A stretch of DNA of 13,478 bases from Lachnospiraceae bacterium UBA3645 (GTDB lineage: Bacteria > Bacillota > Clostridia > Lachnospirales > Lachnospiraceae): NCBI GenBank assembly GCA_002373555.1, contig DFKM01000221.1:2258-15735 (forward strand), in the 5' to 3' direction. The notes beneath the pieces were generated by a model. The model was not told the DNA's origin. It did no database searches and worked only from the letters and a program-made list of their open reading frames with translations. Made by a program: the position numbers and the translations under genes. Numbering within the stretch: position 1 is the stretch's first letter; each line of letters opens with the position of its first letter. Of the stretch, positions 1-8,629 are shown in pieces.

Positions 1-24
1 TACCCTTCTTTTTGTGTCAATCAT
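1..24 (-). CDS. start of a possible next gene after atpD (partial, cut by window edge)
   Basis: An ATG lies immediately after the TGA stop of the ATPase D gene on the minus strand (TGA then ATG, no spacer). It opens a frame reading MIDTKRRV before the window ends. Abutting stop and start codons are typical of translationally coupled operon genes, but only eight codons are visible and the ribosome binding site would have to be the weak GGGTG at the end of atpD. It may be a real downstream operon gene or chance; no function can be given. Confidence 0.25.
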
Positions 25-639
25 TCACCCGTGCATTCTCTTGATGACCTTCAGTCTTGTAAACTCTTCTCTTTCCTTTTCCTCCAGCGCATCGCCGATC
101 ATCTTCACGAGTTCCTCGTACTTCGGGATCGTGATATTCTTCAGCGCGTTCGCGCGCTTCTGGGTCTTCTTGATGCTGGAGGCGAGCCGGATGGCGGAAT
201 TTTCCACCATGGAAAGGCGGATCGTCAGTTCCTTCACCTGCTCAAAGGCGCCCCGCGCATCGTCCAGGGAAAGCCGTGTGCCGTAGAAGCCGTATGTCGG
301 GGTCTTCATCCCCGGCTCAGACGACACGAGCGGGATCTCCGTACCCATGATGCTCCTGGTTTTCACGGAGATCGACGAATCGACCGGCACGGAGTGGGAG
401 ATCTCTTCCACCCGCGAGATCCCGTGCTCCACATTTGCGACCTGCAGTGCGGCATAGGCGCGCCTGTAGGTGGAATCGATCTGCCCCTGGATATCCTTGG
501 CCTGCTCGATCAGAGCCGTGAGCTCGCGGATGAGGATGTTCCTCTTTTTATCCATCAGCTCATAGCCCTGTCTTGCCAGCTTTAAGGAATTCTTGGCAGC
601 GATCAGATTTCCCTTCGTGGGGAACGTATTGGGATCCAC
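25..639 (-). CDS. atpD: V/A-type ATPase subunit D (central rotor shaft)
   Basis: The product is 204 residues, the usual length for subunit D, the coiled-coil shaft that turns inside the A3B3 head and couples ATP hydrolysis or synthesis to the membrane ring. The N-terminus carries the family pattern of a proline/threonine-rich start followed by a long helix (PTKGNL, then LARQGYELMDKKRNIL, residues about 7-36). A second long helix runs over about 145-200 and a short globular tip lies between them. The start is GTG at 639, chosen because GGAGGT sits seven bases upstream and no in-frame ATG is near. It is the last of the nine recognisable ATPase genes, 24 bases after atpB. Family assignment is firm. 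Confidence 0.95.
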   Translation of the reverse strand: MDPNTFPTKGNLIAAKNSLKLARQGYELMDKKRNILIRELTALIEQAKDIQGQIDSTYRRAYAALQVANVEHGISRVEEISHSVPVDSSISVKTRSIMGTEIPLVSSEPGMKTPTYGFYGTRLSLDDARGAFEQVKELTIRLSMVENSAIRLASSIKKTQKRANALKNITIPKYEELVKMIGDALEEKEREEFTRLKVIKRMHG

Positions 640-663
640 GGTGTTACCTCCATGTAAAATGAG

Positions 664-2037
664 TTATTCAGTGTAGTATTTATCTAACAGCTTCGTATCC
701 ACGCGGTCGAGTTCGGACTTCGGCAGCATCTTCAAAAGCTCCCAGCCCAGATCCAGCGTATAAATGATATCGCGGTTCTCCTTCAGCCCCTGGCCGACGA
801 ACTTCTCCTCGAAAGCCTGTCCGAATTTCAGATACGTCTTATCCAGCGCCGAAAGCTCATCTTCACCGATAACGGATGCCAGCGCTCTCGCCTCGCCCAC
901 CTTCGCATAGCTGGAGAACAGCTGGTTGGCGACCGCCTGATGGTCTTCTCTCGTATAGCCTTCGCCGATGCCGTCCTTCATCAGACGGGAAAGCGACGGC
1001 AGCACGCTGATCGGCGGATACACCGACTGGCCGTGCAGGCTGCGGTCCAGAACGATCTGGCCCTCTGTGATATAGCCGGTCAGGTCGGGTACGGGATGCG
1101 TGATATCATCATTCGGCATGGACAGGATCGGGATCTGCGTCACAGAACCGGACCGTCCTTCCACGACGCCTGCTCTTTCATAGATCGTCGCGAGCTCACT
1201 GTACAGATATCCCGGATAACCCTTTCTCGACGGGATCTCACCCTTCGAAGAGGAGACCTCACGCAGTGCCTCCGCGAAGGATGTCATATCGGTCAGGATG
1301 ACCAGGATATGCATGCCGCAGGTAAATGCGAGATACTCTGCCGCCGTCAATGCGACCTTCGGTGTGATCAGACGTTCCACGACAGGATCATTTGCCAGAT
1401 TCAGATAGGTGACAACGTGATCCTGCACGCCGCTCTCTTCAAATGTGCGCCGGAAGAAATCCGCCACGTCGTGCTTGACGCCCATCGCGGCGAAAACAAC
1501 GGCAAATTCTTCATCCGAATCCGAGCCCAGCGAAGCCTGCTGCACGATCTGCGCCGCCAGCTGGTCGTGGGGAAGTCCGTTTCCGGAGAAAATGGGCAGC
1601 TTCTGGCCGCGGATCAGCGTGGTCAGGCCGTCGATCGCGGAGATACCGGTCTGGATAAAGTTCCTGGGGTATTCGCGCATCACGGGATTCAGCGGCTTGC
1701 CGTTGATATCCAGCGTGACCTCCGGGCGGATCGCGCCCAGTCCGTCCACGGGTCTTCCGATGCCGTCGAACACTCTTCCGAGGATCTGGGACGACAGCGG
1801 GATCTCCATCGGCTTTCCGGTCAGCCTCGTCCGGGTGTTGGAAAGCGACATGTTTTCCGTGCCGGCAAACACCTGGATGACCGCGCGGTCTTCATCGAGC
1901 GCGACGATCCTGCCGAGCTTCCTGTCCCGGCCGTTCACCGTAAATTCAACGATTTCTTCATAAAAGGCGTCCTGCACTCCCTCCAGAACGATCAGAGGGC
2001 CGTTGATGCCGGACAGTCTCAAATATTCAACTGACAT
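664..2037 (-). CDS. atpB: V/A-type ATPase subunit B (non-catalytic head subunit)
   Basis: This 457-residue protein is the B subunit, which alternates with A in the cytoplasmic A3B3 hexamer and completes the nucleotide sites at the A/B interfaces. It has the barrel domain at about 1-75 ([11 protein letters not shown]), then a degenerate P-loop region [14 protein letters not shown] at 151-164 without the Walker A GKT, as expected for B. SLSR at 348-351 puts R351 where the family's arginine finger lies. ATG at 2037 is preceded by a GGGGG ribosome binding site in the 12-base gap after atpA. Length and motifs are complete and no lesion was seen. Confidence 0.97.
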   Translation of the reverse strand: MSVEYLRLSGINGPLIVLEGVQDAFYEEIVEFTVNGRDRKLGRIVALDEDRAVIQVFAGTENMSLSNTRTRLTGKPMEIPLSSQILGRVFDGIGRPVDGLGAIRPEVTLDINGKPLNPVMREYPRNFIQTGISAIDGLTTLIRGQKLPIFSGNGLPHDQLAAQIVQQASLGSDSDEEFAVVFAAMGVKHDVADFFRRTFEESGVQDHVVTYLNLANDPVVERLITPKVALTAAEYLAFTCGMHILVILTDMTSFAEALREVSSSKGEIPSRKGYPGYLYSELATIYERAGVVEGRSGSVTQIPILSMPNDDITHPVPDLTGYITEGQIVLDRSLHGQSVYPPISVLPSLSRLMKDGIGEGYTREDHQAVANQLFSSYAKVGEARALASVIGEDELSALDKTYLKFGQAFEEKFVGQGLKENRDIIYTLDLGWELLKMLPKSELDRVDTKLLDKYYTE

Positions 2038-2049
2038 TGCTCTGCCCCC

Positions 2050-3813
2050 TTAGTTCCTGGCGAGTACGCCGTCATAAAACCTGTCTACAGCCGCATGATA
2101 TTCGTCGAAGCGGAAAAGCTCATTGTTCGGAACATCATATTTGATGGAAACGATGCGGTCAAAGATATCATCTTCCTTCAGCACCGACATCGGATGGCCC
2201 ATGCTGACCAGCTCTTTGGCCTTGGTATACAGATAAATGATGAGCTCCATCATTTTGAACTGCTTCTCCATCGGCACATAGGTATCCTCCGCATGGAACG
2301 CATTCTGCTGCAGGAAACCGAGCCGGATGACTCTGGCGATTTCCAGCGTGAGCTTCTGATCATCCGGAAGCACGTCCGCACCGATCAGCTTGACGATCTC
2401 CATCAGGCTGCTCTCCTGGCCGAGGATCGAAATGATCTGGTTTCTGTATTCCATGAAATCGGGCGATACTTCCGTTCTATACCAGGCCGTCAGATCCGGC
2501 AGATATTCGCTGTAACTGGTCAGCCAGTGAATGGCAGGATAGTGTCTCGCATAGGCAAGGCCTTTATCCAGTCCCCAGAAGCAGCGCACGAAACGCTTCG
2601 TATTCTGCGTGACAGGCTCGGAGAAATCGCCGCCCTGCGGGGAAACAGCGCCGATGATCGAGACGGAACCTTCCGAACCGTTCAGATTCTGCATCTCACC
2701 GGCTCTCTCATAGAAGGCCGACAGTCTGGAAGCCAGATAGGCCGGATAGCCTTCTTCAGCGGGCATTTCTTCCAGACGTCCGGAAAGCTCACGGAGCGCT
2801 TCGGCCCATCTCGAAGTGGAATCCGCCATGATGGCGACATCATAGCCCATGTCTCTGTAATATTCCGCCAGCGTAATGCCGGTATAAATGGATGCTTCAC
2901 GGGCGGCAACCGGCATATTGGAGGTATTTGCGATCAGCGCGGTACGCTCCATCAGCTGCTTGCCCGTCCTGGGGTCGGTCAGTTCTCCGAACTCCTTCAG
3001 CACCTGCGTCATCTCATTGCCGCGTTCTCCGCAGCCGATATAAATGATGATATCCGCATCGGACCACTTGGCGATCTGATGCTGCGTCATCGTTTTTCCG
3101 GTTCCGAAACCGCCGGGGATGGCAGCCGTGCCGCCCTTGGCCAGCGGGAACAGGGTATCCAGAATTCTCTGTCCGGTCAGCAGCGGCTTGGATGCGGGGA
3201 AACGCTCCCGCACCGGTCTCGGCACGCGGATCGGCCAGCGCTGCGAAAGCGCCACATTGACCTGCGTTCCGTCCGGCGTCTCGACCACGACGATCGGCTC
3301 GACGACATTGTATGCGCCGTCCGGGACCGCTTTTACGACTGTGCCGGAAACATTCGGAGGCACCATTGATCTGTGAAGGATGGATTCTGTCTCCTGCACT
3401 TCCGCGATCACGGTGCCGCCGGTCACCTTGTCTCCGACTTTGACCGTAATATGCGCATTCCATTTCTTCTTCAGATCCAGCGAATCGGCGCTGACGCCGC
3501 GGCTGATGAAAGCGCCGGTATGGGATGCGATGACATCCAGCGGACGTTCGATACCATCAAAGATACTCTTGATGATGCCCGGGCCCAGCAGCACCGAAAC
3601 GGCGTCTCCCGTGGCTTCGACCTTGTCCCCGGGCTTCAGTCCGGCGGTCTCCTCGAAGCACTGGATCGTCGTCATATCCTTATCCAGGCGGATGACCTCT
3701 CCCGTCAGGCGCTCCTCACCGATATAGCAAAGCTCCGACATACCGAAGCCGGTATCTCCGGCAATGGTTATGACCGGGCCGTTTATCCCGTAAATAACAC
3801 CAGTTCGTGACAT
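2050..3813 (-). CDS. atpA: V/A-type ATPase subunit A (catalytic head subunit)
   Basis: This 587-residue catalytic subunit hydrolyses or synthesises ATP in the A3B3 head. In order it has the N-terminal barrel (1-70), the bulge insertion specific to V/A-type A subunits (about 113-190), the Walker A loop GGFGTGKT (234-241, K240), the conserved GCGERGNEM segment (260-268, catalytic glutamate E263), and a helical C-terminal domain. The P-loop reads GGFGTGKT, where better-studied homologues have GPFG(A/S)GKT; the catalytic lysine and threonine are kept, so activity is expected. ATG at 3813 lies five bases after the atpE stop, with AGAGGTAG at the end of atpE as ribosome binding site. Confidence 0.98.
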   Translation of the reverse strand: MSRTGVIYGINGPVITIAGDTGFGMSELCYIGEERLTGEVIRLDKDMTTIQCFEETAGLKPGDKVEATGDAVSVLLGPGIIKSIFDGIERPLDVIASHTGAFISRGVSADSLDLKKKWNAHITVKVGDKVTGGTVIAEVQETESILHRSMVPPNVSGTVVKAVPDGAYNVVEPIVVVETPDGTQVNVALSQRWPIRVPRPVRERFPASKPLLTGQRILDTLFPLAKGGTAAIPGGFGTGKTMTQHQIAKWSDADIIIYIGCGERGNEMTQVLKEFGELTDPRTGKQLMERTALIANTSNMPVAAREASIYTGITLAEYYRDMGYDVAIMADSTSRWAEALRELSGRLEEMPAEEGYPAYLASRLSAFYERAGEMQNLNGSEGSVSIIGAVSPQGGDFSEPVTQNTKRFVRCFWGLDKGLAYARHYPAIHWLTSYSEYLPDLTAWYRTEVSPDFMEYRNQIISILGQESSLMEIVKLIGADVLPDDQKLTLEIARVIRLGFLQQNAFHAEDTYVPMEKQFKMMELIIYLYTKAKELVSMGHPMSVLKEDDIFDRIVSIKYDVPNNELFRFDEYHAAVDRFYDGVLARN

Positions 3814-3818
3814 ATCAT

Positions 3819-4421
3819 CTACCTCTTATCTGTCTGATTCAGCTTCATTTCGAGCCGGAAGGAATCGCGCAGCTCCATGAGCTTCTGCGCAAAGCTCCGG
3901 TCGATCATGATATTCTTCGCCGGGATCACGGCCCGCAGGCCGCCCGGGATCTTTTCTTTCACAAGATTGAACGACGCCTTGTTTCCGGTGAGCTTCACAA
4001 GATCCGGGACCAGATGTTTGTCCGTCTCATCGATCTCCACAGTGATCTCGCCGCCTTTGCCGTATTCAAGGATCTGTGCGAGCGCGTCCTGAAGATACGC
4101 CGTATAACCGGCGGTCTTCCGGAACTCCGCAAGACGTTCCTCCACGTCTGCGAACAGCGCCTTCGTCAGTTCCTCTTCCGTGTCTGCAAGCTTTTTTCTG
4201 CATGCCAGCTGTTCGCTGACCAGCTCCTTGTTGCTCGCGATCCGGCATTCATTGGTCTCCGCGGCGATCCTGTGGTCTCTGCGGCGTACAGACGTCTCCT
4301 GGTGCTCCCTGAACACCTTCTCCAGTCCGTTCCGGAAATCCGCCAGCTCGTTCTGACTGAGTTCCTTCGCGGTCTCTCTGGAAACATCGCCGAAATATGT
4401 AAGTTTCTCTTCTATCGTCAT
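3819..4421 (-). CDS. atpE: V/A-type ATPase subunit E (peripheral stalk)
   Basis: Subunit E forms, with the G/H-type coiled coil, the peripheral stalk that keeps the A3B3 head from spinning. The protein is 200 residues from ATG 4421: a charged helical N-terminal half rich in Glu, Arg and Lys, then a mixed alpha/beta C-terminal half. I prefer ATG 4421 to the upstream in-frame GTG at 4433, because GAGGTG stands directly before the ATG and the GTG would sit inside the atpF stop with no ribosome binding site. It follows atpF by eight bases and precedes atpA by five. The family is weakly conserved, so position in the operon supports the call as much as sequence does. Confidence 0.88.
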   Translation of the reverse strand: MTIEEKLTYFGDVSRETAKELSQNELADFRNGLEKVFREHQETSVRRRDHRIAAETNECRIASNKELVSEQLACRKKLADTEEELTKALFADVEERLAEFRKTAGYTAYLQDALAQILEYGKGGEITVEIDETDKHLVPDLVKLTGNKASFNLVKEKIPGGLRAVIPAKNIMIDRSFAQKLMELRDSFRLEMKLNQTDKR

Positions 4422-4429
4422 ACAGCACC

Positions 4430-4738
4430 TCACAGCTTAAGACCGATCGCTTCGCCGACATAGGCCGTAATAAAGTCCGGTCTTCTTCCCGTACCGTTTC
4501 TGTCCGGGATCTCAATGATCAGCGGCACCCGTCGGTTCAGCTTGACATCATCAATGAGATCCGGGTATTCCCGCCCGAAGGATTCCATCAGAAGGATGAT
4601 GCCGATCTGGGGGTTCGCGAGCGCATCGTTAAGGGCATTTCCAAGGCTTTCTCTGTCTTTTGCGATCACACCCGGCACACCCGCGAGCCGCATTCCGGTA
4701 ACGGTATCCTGATTGTCCGCAATAAGAAAGATCTGCAT
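4430..4738 (-). CDS. atpF: V/A-type ATPase subunit F (rotor, regulatory)
   Basis: This 102-residue protein has the small Rossmann-like fold of subunit F, which binds the D shaft and modulates rotation. The start MQIFLIADNQDTVTGMRLAG matches the family's opening strand and the GFRLAG-like turn; GIILLMESF and PLIIEIP are the later core strands. ATG at 4738 overlaps the TGA of the K gene by one base (TGATG), and a GTG at 4741 directly before it is a less likely alternative. There is no strong ribosome binding site, so translation probably depends on coupling to the K gene. F precedes E here, whereas in Thermus and Enterococcus E precedes F (named G in E. hirae). Confidence 0.92.
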   Translation of the reverse strand: MQIFLIADNQDTVTGMRLAGVPGVIAKDRESLGNALNDALANPQIGIILLMESFGREYPDLIDDVKLNRRVPLIIEIPDRNGTGRRPDFITAYVGEAIGLKL

Positions 4739-5175
4739 CACACTCTACCAAGGATCATGAAGGAGATGATCAGTCCGTACAGGCAGACACCTTCCGCAAG
4801 ACCGACGAAGATCAGGGACTTACCGAGAATGGAAGAATCCTCGCTGATGGCTCCAAGAGCTGCGCTCGCTGCGCTTGCAACAGCCAGTCCGCCGCCGATG
4901 CAGGACATGCCGACAGAGGCAGCTGCCGCGATATAGGCAAGGCCGACGGAAAGACCGGCGCCGGATTCCGCCGCCGCGTCAGCCATAACAGGTGTTCCCG
5001 CAGAGAACATCAGGACTGCGCCGATGATCATGAGCACGAAAAAGCTCACCACATTGACCGCCAGGGACTTTTTGTAACGGCCTTTTGTCCGCTCGCCCTT
5101 CAGGAAAGCTGCCCAGGGGATGATAAAGCTTAAAACAAGCGCTGCTGCCATGGTAATAAGTGCCAGGTTATTCAT
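4738..5175 (-). CDS. atpK: V/A-type ATPase subunit K (ion-carrying membrane ring)
   Basis: The product is a 145-residue proteolipid with four membrane helices at about 4-25, 39-60, 76-108 and 118-142, i.e. two fused helical hairpins. The only membrane carboxylate is E128 in helix 4 (VGLAEGVCLYG); helix 2 has no acidic residue. One site per duplicated subunit is the known V-type arrangement. Helix 3 is glycine/alanine-rich and has no glutamine at a possible Na+-ligand position, which favours protons over sodium as coupling ion; this is inference only. ATG at 5175 follows GGAGG by eight bases and an AT-rich 55-base spacer, fitting the need for many copies per complex. Confidence 0.93.
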   Translation of the reverse strand: MNNLALITMAAALVLSFIIPWAAFLKGERTKGRYKKSLAVNVVSFFVLMIIGAVLMFSAGTPVMADAAAESGAGLSVGLAYIAAAASVGMSCIGGGLAVASAASAALGAISEDSSILGKSLIFVGLAEGVCLYGLIISFMILGRV

Positions 5176-5230
5176 GATGAAATCCTCCGTAATTTTTAAG
5201 TTGCTGTTATATTTTTATGATTTTATAGCT
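5176..5230 (-). promoter_or_regulatory. AT-rich spacer before atpK; possible translation enhancer or weak internal promoter
   Basis: This is the longest gap inside the ATPase operon; the others are 2-24 bases. On the minus strand it is nearly all A and T, with TATAAA and AATATAA, and ends in a strong GGAGG ahead of atpK. Unstructured AU-rich leaders are known to raise translation of ring subunits in F-type operons. No clear -35 pairs with the TATAAA, so an internal promoter is the weaker reading. Confidence 0.35.
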
Positions 5231-7156
5231 TCAGTGTTTTCCGAGAAACGGTCTGAATTCTCTTCCGTCGCCTCTGTAGAAACGGCTGAACATCTCGTAG
5301 TATTCCAATCTCAGCACCTGAATGCCGACGATCAGGCCTTCCAGTCCGCAGACGAACAGGTTCCCGAGCACGACCACGATCCAGTTCGGGCTGCCGCCGT
5401 TCTCCGCTCCTGCCAGCATCAGCACGACTTCCATCATTGCGGCATGGCTAACAGCAAACGCGCCGACCCTGACGAAGGAGAGCGTATTGGAGAAGAAGGA
5501 CAGCATCGTTTCAAACAGTTCAAAGAAGGTCTGCGTGATATACATCCCGATGCCGCCCTCAATGAGCGGCTTTTTCTTCTCTATGAGATTCTCCAGCGGC
5601 TCCTTCAGTGCAATGGCCAGCAGCGGCAGGCCGATCAGCAGCACCAGCAGTACAGCGCCGGGCAGCGTTCTCCCGGACATGACCAATACGATACACAGGC
5701 AGATCATCGCGTAGAAGATAAATCCGGCAACGCCGTTCGTATCGAACCACTTATCTCCCACACTGCCGGCTTTGACCGCATTGATGATATGCATCACCAT
5801 CGTAACCAGGATCAGGAACATGCCGAATGCAACGGCAACAACGAACACCGTATTCAGATTTCCGATCACGGGAAGCTGGGACATCGCTTCTCTCGGCCGC
5901 AGCCACAGCGCCGGGATGATATCTTCAAATCCGAAGATACTGCCGAACAGGATACCGAAGATCGACGAGAAGAAACCGGCTGTGGAAATGATGCCTGCCA
6001 GCGCCATATTCTTTTTCTTATACAGGATGAAGCCGCCGATCAGAAGCAGCATCCCCTGTCCCAGGTCTCCGAACATCGCGCCGAAAAGCAGTGAATACGT
6101 AATGGCTACAAAAACCGTAGGATCCAGTTCCTTGTAGGACGGCAGACCATACATTTTGATATACATTTCAAACGGCTTGAAAATGCCCGGATTCTTCAGT
6201 CTCGTCGGAGGATTCTCGTAGGTGACCTGCTGTGCGTCTTCCTCGATGCAGGTGACCTTCGGATCCTTCTCTGTCTCCGCAATGAAGGCCTTCGCATCCG
6301 CTTCGCCCATCCAGCCGCAGAGGATATAGTAGGTGACTTCCCTCTCCTTGGTGCAGGCGGCATATTTCCGGATGTCGAAATTCTTCGTGCGGCGGGCGAG
6401 GACCGTCCTTGCCGCCAGAAGCTCACCGGCCCGCGTCCGGATCATCTCATCCGATTTTTTACGGATCCGTTCGATCTCGGAAGTCAGCTTCCTGCATTTT
6501 GCATTCAGCTCTTCATAAGCCTCCTCCGCCGTGCCGGTGTATTCATCCGGCACCCAGACTCTCTCAAAACGAAGTGCGGACAGGACCGCATCCGCCTTCT
6601 CCTTCTGTCCCGGCGGGATGAAGCAGATGCCCCAGACATACTCTTCGTCCGTCTGGGTCTTCAGGAAGATCATGTTCAGATCATCATACACATACTGCTC
6701 GAATTTCTTACAGAGATCTCTGGGAATACGGCCGAACCGCAGCTTGATGAAACGGAATTTCACCAGCTCGCTGATCTCCACAGGCAGGCTCCTGAAGGGA
6801 GAGATCTTGTGCAGAAGATCCTGGGATTCCGCAAGCTCCTGCTTCAGCGCCGGCAGATTCTGCTCGGTCTGGTGCAGTTCCCCTTTGATCTCCCTGATGA
6901 CATCCACAGCCTCTTCCGGTGAAAGCGCCCGTCCTTCCGCCGTGCCCTCCGGCAGTCTGCCGCAGAACCCCTCCGCCTTATCCAGCCATTCCTTATAGGG
7001 ATTGGCCTGGGTGAAGGGATACAGATCACGGACTGCGGAAAGCTCGGAAAGCGCATTTTCCAGGTGAATCGGATATTTCCCGAGGTAGTCATCCACCATG
7101 CGGTCGATATCCTCCTTCGGCCCGGAAATGTTCAAAAATGTCATTTTTTCAATCAT
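5231..7156 (-). CDS. atpI: V/A-type ATPase subunit I (membrane stator, ion half-channels)
   Basis: This 641-residue protein is the stator subunit beside the K ring, equivalent to eukaryotic subunit a. Residues 1 to about 335 form the cytoplasmic arm with coiled-coil segments (about 85-115 and 215-255). From about 340 the membrane half begins (TVFVAITYSLLFGAMFGDLG), with seven or eight hydrophobic segments. The conserved arginine that faces the ring carboxylate is R563 in NTLSFVRVGAFAVSHA. The C-terminus ends in an aromatic/arginine-rich tail (YEMFSRFYRG). ATG at 7156 has GAGGAAA eight bases upstream. It follows atpC by 23 bases. Confidence 0.96.
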   Translation of the reverse strand: MIEKMTFLNISGPKEDIDRMVDDYLGKYPIHLENALSELSAVRDLYPFTQANPYKEWLDKAEGFCGRLPEGTAEGRALSPEEAVDVIREIKGELHQTEQNLPALKQELAESQDLLHKISPFRSLPVEISELVKFRFIKLRFGRIPRDLCKKFEQYVYDDLNMIFLKTQTDEEYVWGICFIPPGQKEKADAVLSALRFERVWVPDEYTGTAEEAYEELNAKCRKLTSEIERIRKKSDEMIRTRAGELLAARTVLARRTKNFDIRKYAACTKEREVTYYILCGWMGEADAKAFIAETEKDPKVTCIEEDAQQVTYENPPTRLKNPGIFKPFEMYIKMYGLPSYKELDPTVFVAITYSLLFGAMFGDLGQGMLLLIGGFILYKKKNMALAGIISTAGFFSSIFGILFGSIFGFEDIIPALWLRPREAMSQLPVIGNLNTVFVVAVAFGMFLILVTMVMHIINAVKAGSVGDKWFDTNGVAGFIFYAMICLCIVLVMSGRTLPGAVLLVLLIGLPLLAIALKEPLENLIEKKKPLIEGGIGMYITQTFFELFETMLSFFSNTLSFVRVGAFAVSHAAMMEVVLMLAGAENGGSPNWIVVVLGNLFVCGLEGLIVGIQVLRLEYYEMFSRFYRGDGREFRPFLGKH

Positions 7157-7179
7157 GTACGTTTCCTCGTTTCATGACG

Positions 7180-8220
7180 TCACTGCCGCAGGACATATTT
7201 CAGTGTGTCCTTCGGTTCCATGCCGTATGTCAGGCATTCCACGGCAGTAGTCAGTCTTTCCGTTTCATGTTTCTTCTTATATAAATACGTGTAGGTCATG
7301 GCTGCGGAATAGGGATCCTTCTTCGATTCCTTATTCAGCACGGTCCGCATGACCCGGACATAGGTATCGCCCAGCTCCTCCGGCGTCAGTCTGCCGAATT
7401 TCCTGGCATACCAGGTGGTATTCAGGACTTCGGTAAACTTCTCTTCCGACTCCGCATAGACCAGATTCTTGATCTGCTGTTTGTTCAGTTTGAACCGGAC
7501 AGGGATCAGGAGTGCGATGATATCCTCGGGCGACTGGCTGTAGAAACGTCTGGCCCGGTCGATCCAGTTCAGGTTGATCATATCGAACCGGCTGCCGTAG
7601 GCGATCAGAAGCTCCTCCAGATCCTTCCCGGAAATATTTTTTTTCAGATCCTTCCAGGTCTTCATGAAGCTGAACATGTCGAGCGCCATCTCATAATCGA
7701 AGATCACTGCTTCCGGATCCTCCGCGAGCTTTGCGAGCGGCTTGTAATACTCCGTCCCGGCAAGCGCGTCCACCAGTCCCCGGACCGTCCAGACATCCGT
7801 GAGTTTTTCCGGATCCAGCTTCGAGTGCGCCCAGAAAAAATCGGGATACACACGCGGGTTCGGGATATGGGTGCGTTCGTCAAACGCAAGACGCAGGCTG
7901 CGCTTCAGGAAATTGAGCTCAAATGTACGGAAGTAGATCTTCAGGAACTCTCTCTGTTTCTGATCCGCGAACCGGTAGATCTTGGCGAAGTCCCGGATAA
8001 AGGAGGCTTCAAACAGGCTCTCGACATCGTACCGCCGGAAATCCTGCTCATCTATGTCCGCGAAAAGCTCCGCATAACCGGGCGAAGTCTTCAGCATTTT
8101 GATCAGCTCGGACGCATTTTCAAATTCGCTGATCCGCGCATAATCCTCATCCGTAAGCAGCTTCGCCCGCATTGCCTTCAGCTTGGTGGTGAGGCCGCTG
8201 TAACTGAGAAGACTTCCCAT
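7180..8220 (-). CDS. atpC: V/A-type ATPase subunit C (socket between rotor shaft and ring)
   Basis: This 346-residue, largely helical protein has the usual length of subunit C (eukaryotic d), the funnel-shaped adaptor that seats the D/F shaft on the K ring. It opens with SLLSYSGLTTKLKAMRAKLL, the typical YSGLTTKLRAM-like start, and shows the repeated helical pattern expected for the family (LNFLKRSLR near 105-115, INLNWIDRARRFY near 215-230). ATG at 8220 has GGAGGG upstream and lies two bases after the stop of the stalk gene. Its place before I and K differs from the Thermus and Enterococcus operons, where C follows E. Confidence 0.95.
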   Translation of the reverse strand: MGSLLSYSGLTTKLKAMRAKLLTDEDYARISEFENASELIKMLKTSPGYAELFADIDEQDFRRYDVESLFEASFIRDFAKIYRFADQKQREFLKIYFRTFELNFLKRSLRLAFDERTHIPNPRVYPDFFWAHSKLDPEKLTDVWTVRGLVDALAGTEYYKPLAKLAEDPEAVIFDYEMALDMFSFMKTWKDLKKNISGKDLEELLIAYGSRFDMINLNWIDRARRFYSQSPEDIIALLIPVRFKLNKQQIKNLVYAESEEKFTEVLNTTWYARKFGRLTPEELGDTYVRVMRTVLNKESKKDPYSAAMTYTYLYKKKHETERLTTAVECLTYGMEPKDTLKYVLRQ

Positions 8221-8222
8221 GA

Positions 8223-8534
8223 TCAGCCCTCCAGAATGCTCTTTACGAGTTCGGCGGCGATCGCATCCTTTCGCTGTCCGAACAGGCTGCGCATGGAAGC
8301 TTCGCGTTCTTCCGTTTCGGATACCAGCGACTTCAGCTTCTCCTCACGCTCCGCCTTCAGCTGTGCGCGCAGACCGGCGAGGTGTTCCTCCGTCTCGCGC
8401 TGCATCTGTTCATCGAACGCGGCGGTCTTCTCCTCGTATTCCTTCCGGCAGGCTTCCTTCTGAAGTTCTGCCCTTTCCATGATGCGGCCGGAGGCTTCTT
8501 CTATCTGAAAAAGGCGTTTTAAGGTTTCCTCCAA
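8223..8534 (-). CDS. V/A-type ATPase peripheral-stalk coiled-coil subunit (G/H type)
   Basis: The 103-residue product is almost one continuous amphipathic helix rich in Glu, Arg, Lys and Ala (EETLKRLFQIEEASGRI, then ELQKEACRKEYEEK), as in NtpF/AhaH-type subunits that pair with subunit E in the peripheral stalk. The C-terminus, ending in AAELVKSILEG, resembles the hydrophobic end of that family. The start is TTG at 8534: GGGAGGTGAT lies just upstream and no in-frame ATG precedes it. It is the first gene of the operon, directly behind the leader terminator. The family is poorly conserved, so the call rests on coiled-coil character, length and first position in the operon. Confidence 0.85.
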   Translation of the reverse strand: MEETLKRLFQIEEASGRIMERAELQKEACRKEYEEKTAAFDEQMQRETEEHLAGLRAQLKAEREEKLKSLVSETEEREASMRSLFGQRKDAIAAELVKSILEG

Positions 8535-8558
8535 ATCGTATCACCTCCCATGTTGTGT

Positions 8559-8598
8559 AAAAAGCCCCGATCCTCAGGGGTCCTGTAGGATCCGGGGC
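8559..8598 (-). terminator. intrinsic terminator/attenuator in the ATPase operon leader
   Basis: On the minus strand the sequence folds into a 35-base hairpin: 8594-8598 pair with 8564-8568, 8587-8592 with 8569-8574, and 8582-8585 with 8575-8578. That is 15 base pairs with two single-base bulges and a three-base loop, followed at once by five T (8563-8559). It lies downstream of the ATPase promoter and only 24 bases before the TTG start, too close for another promoter in between. It may also catch readthrough from the chromate genes, which have no other terminator. No alternative pairing that would open it is obvious. Confidence 0.85.
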
Positions 8599-8629
8599 CT
8601 TGGAAAACCATGACAAATTCCAGTGAGCT

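Noticed and set aside
940..3369. Long plus-strand open frames opposite atpB and atpA
   Set aside because: They are antisense to firmly identified ATPase genes, rich in His, Arg and Gln as expected for shadow frames, and have no ribosome binding sites.
8522..8614. Possible 30-codon leader peptide reading across the ATPase leader terminator
   Set aside because: An ATG-initiated frame exists, but it has no real ribosome binding site and no run of regulatory codons, so a translational attenuation model is not supported.
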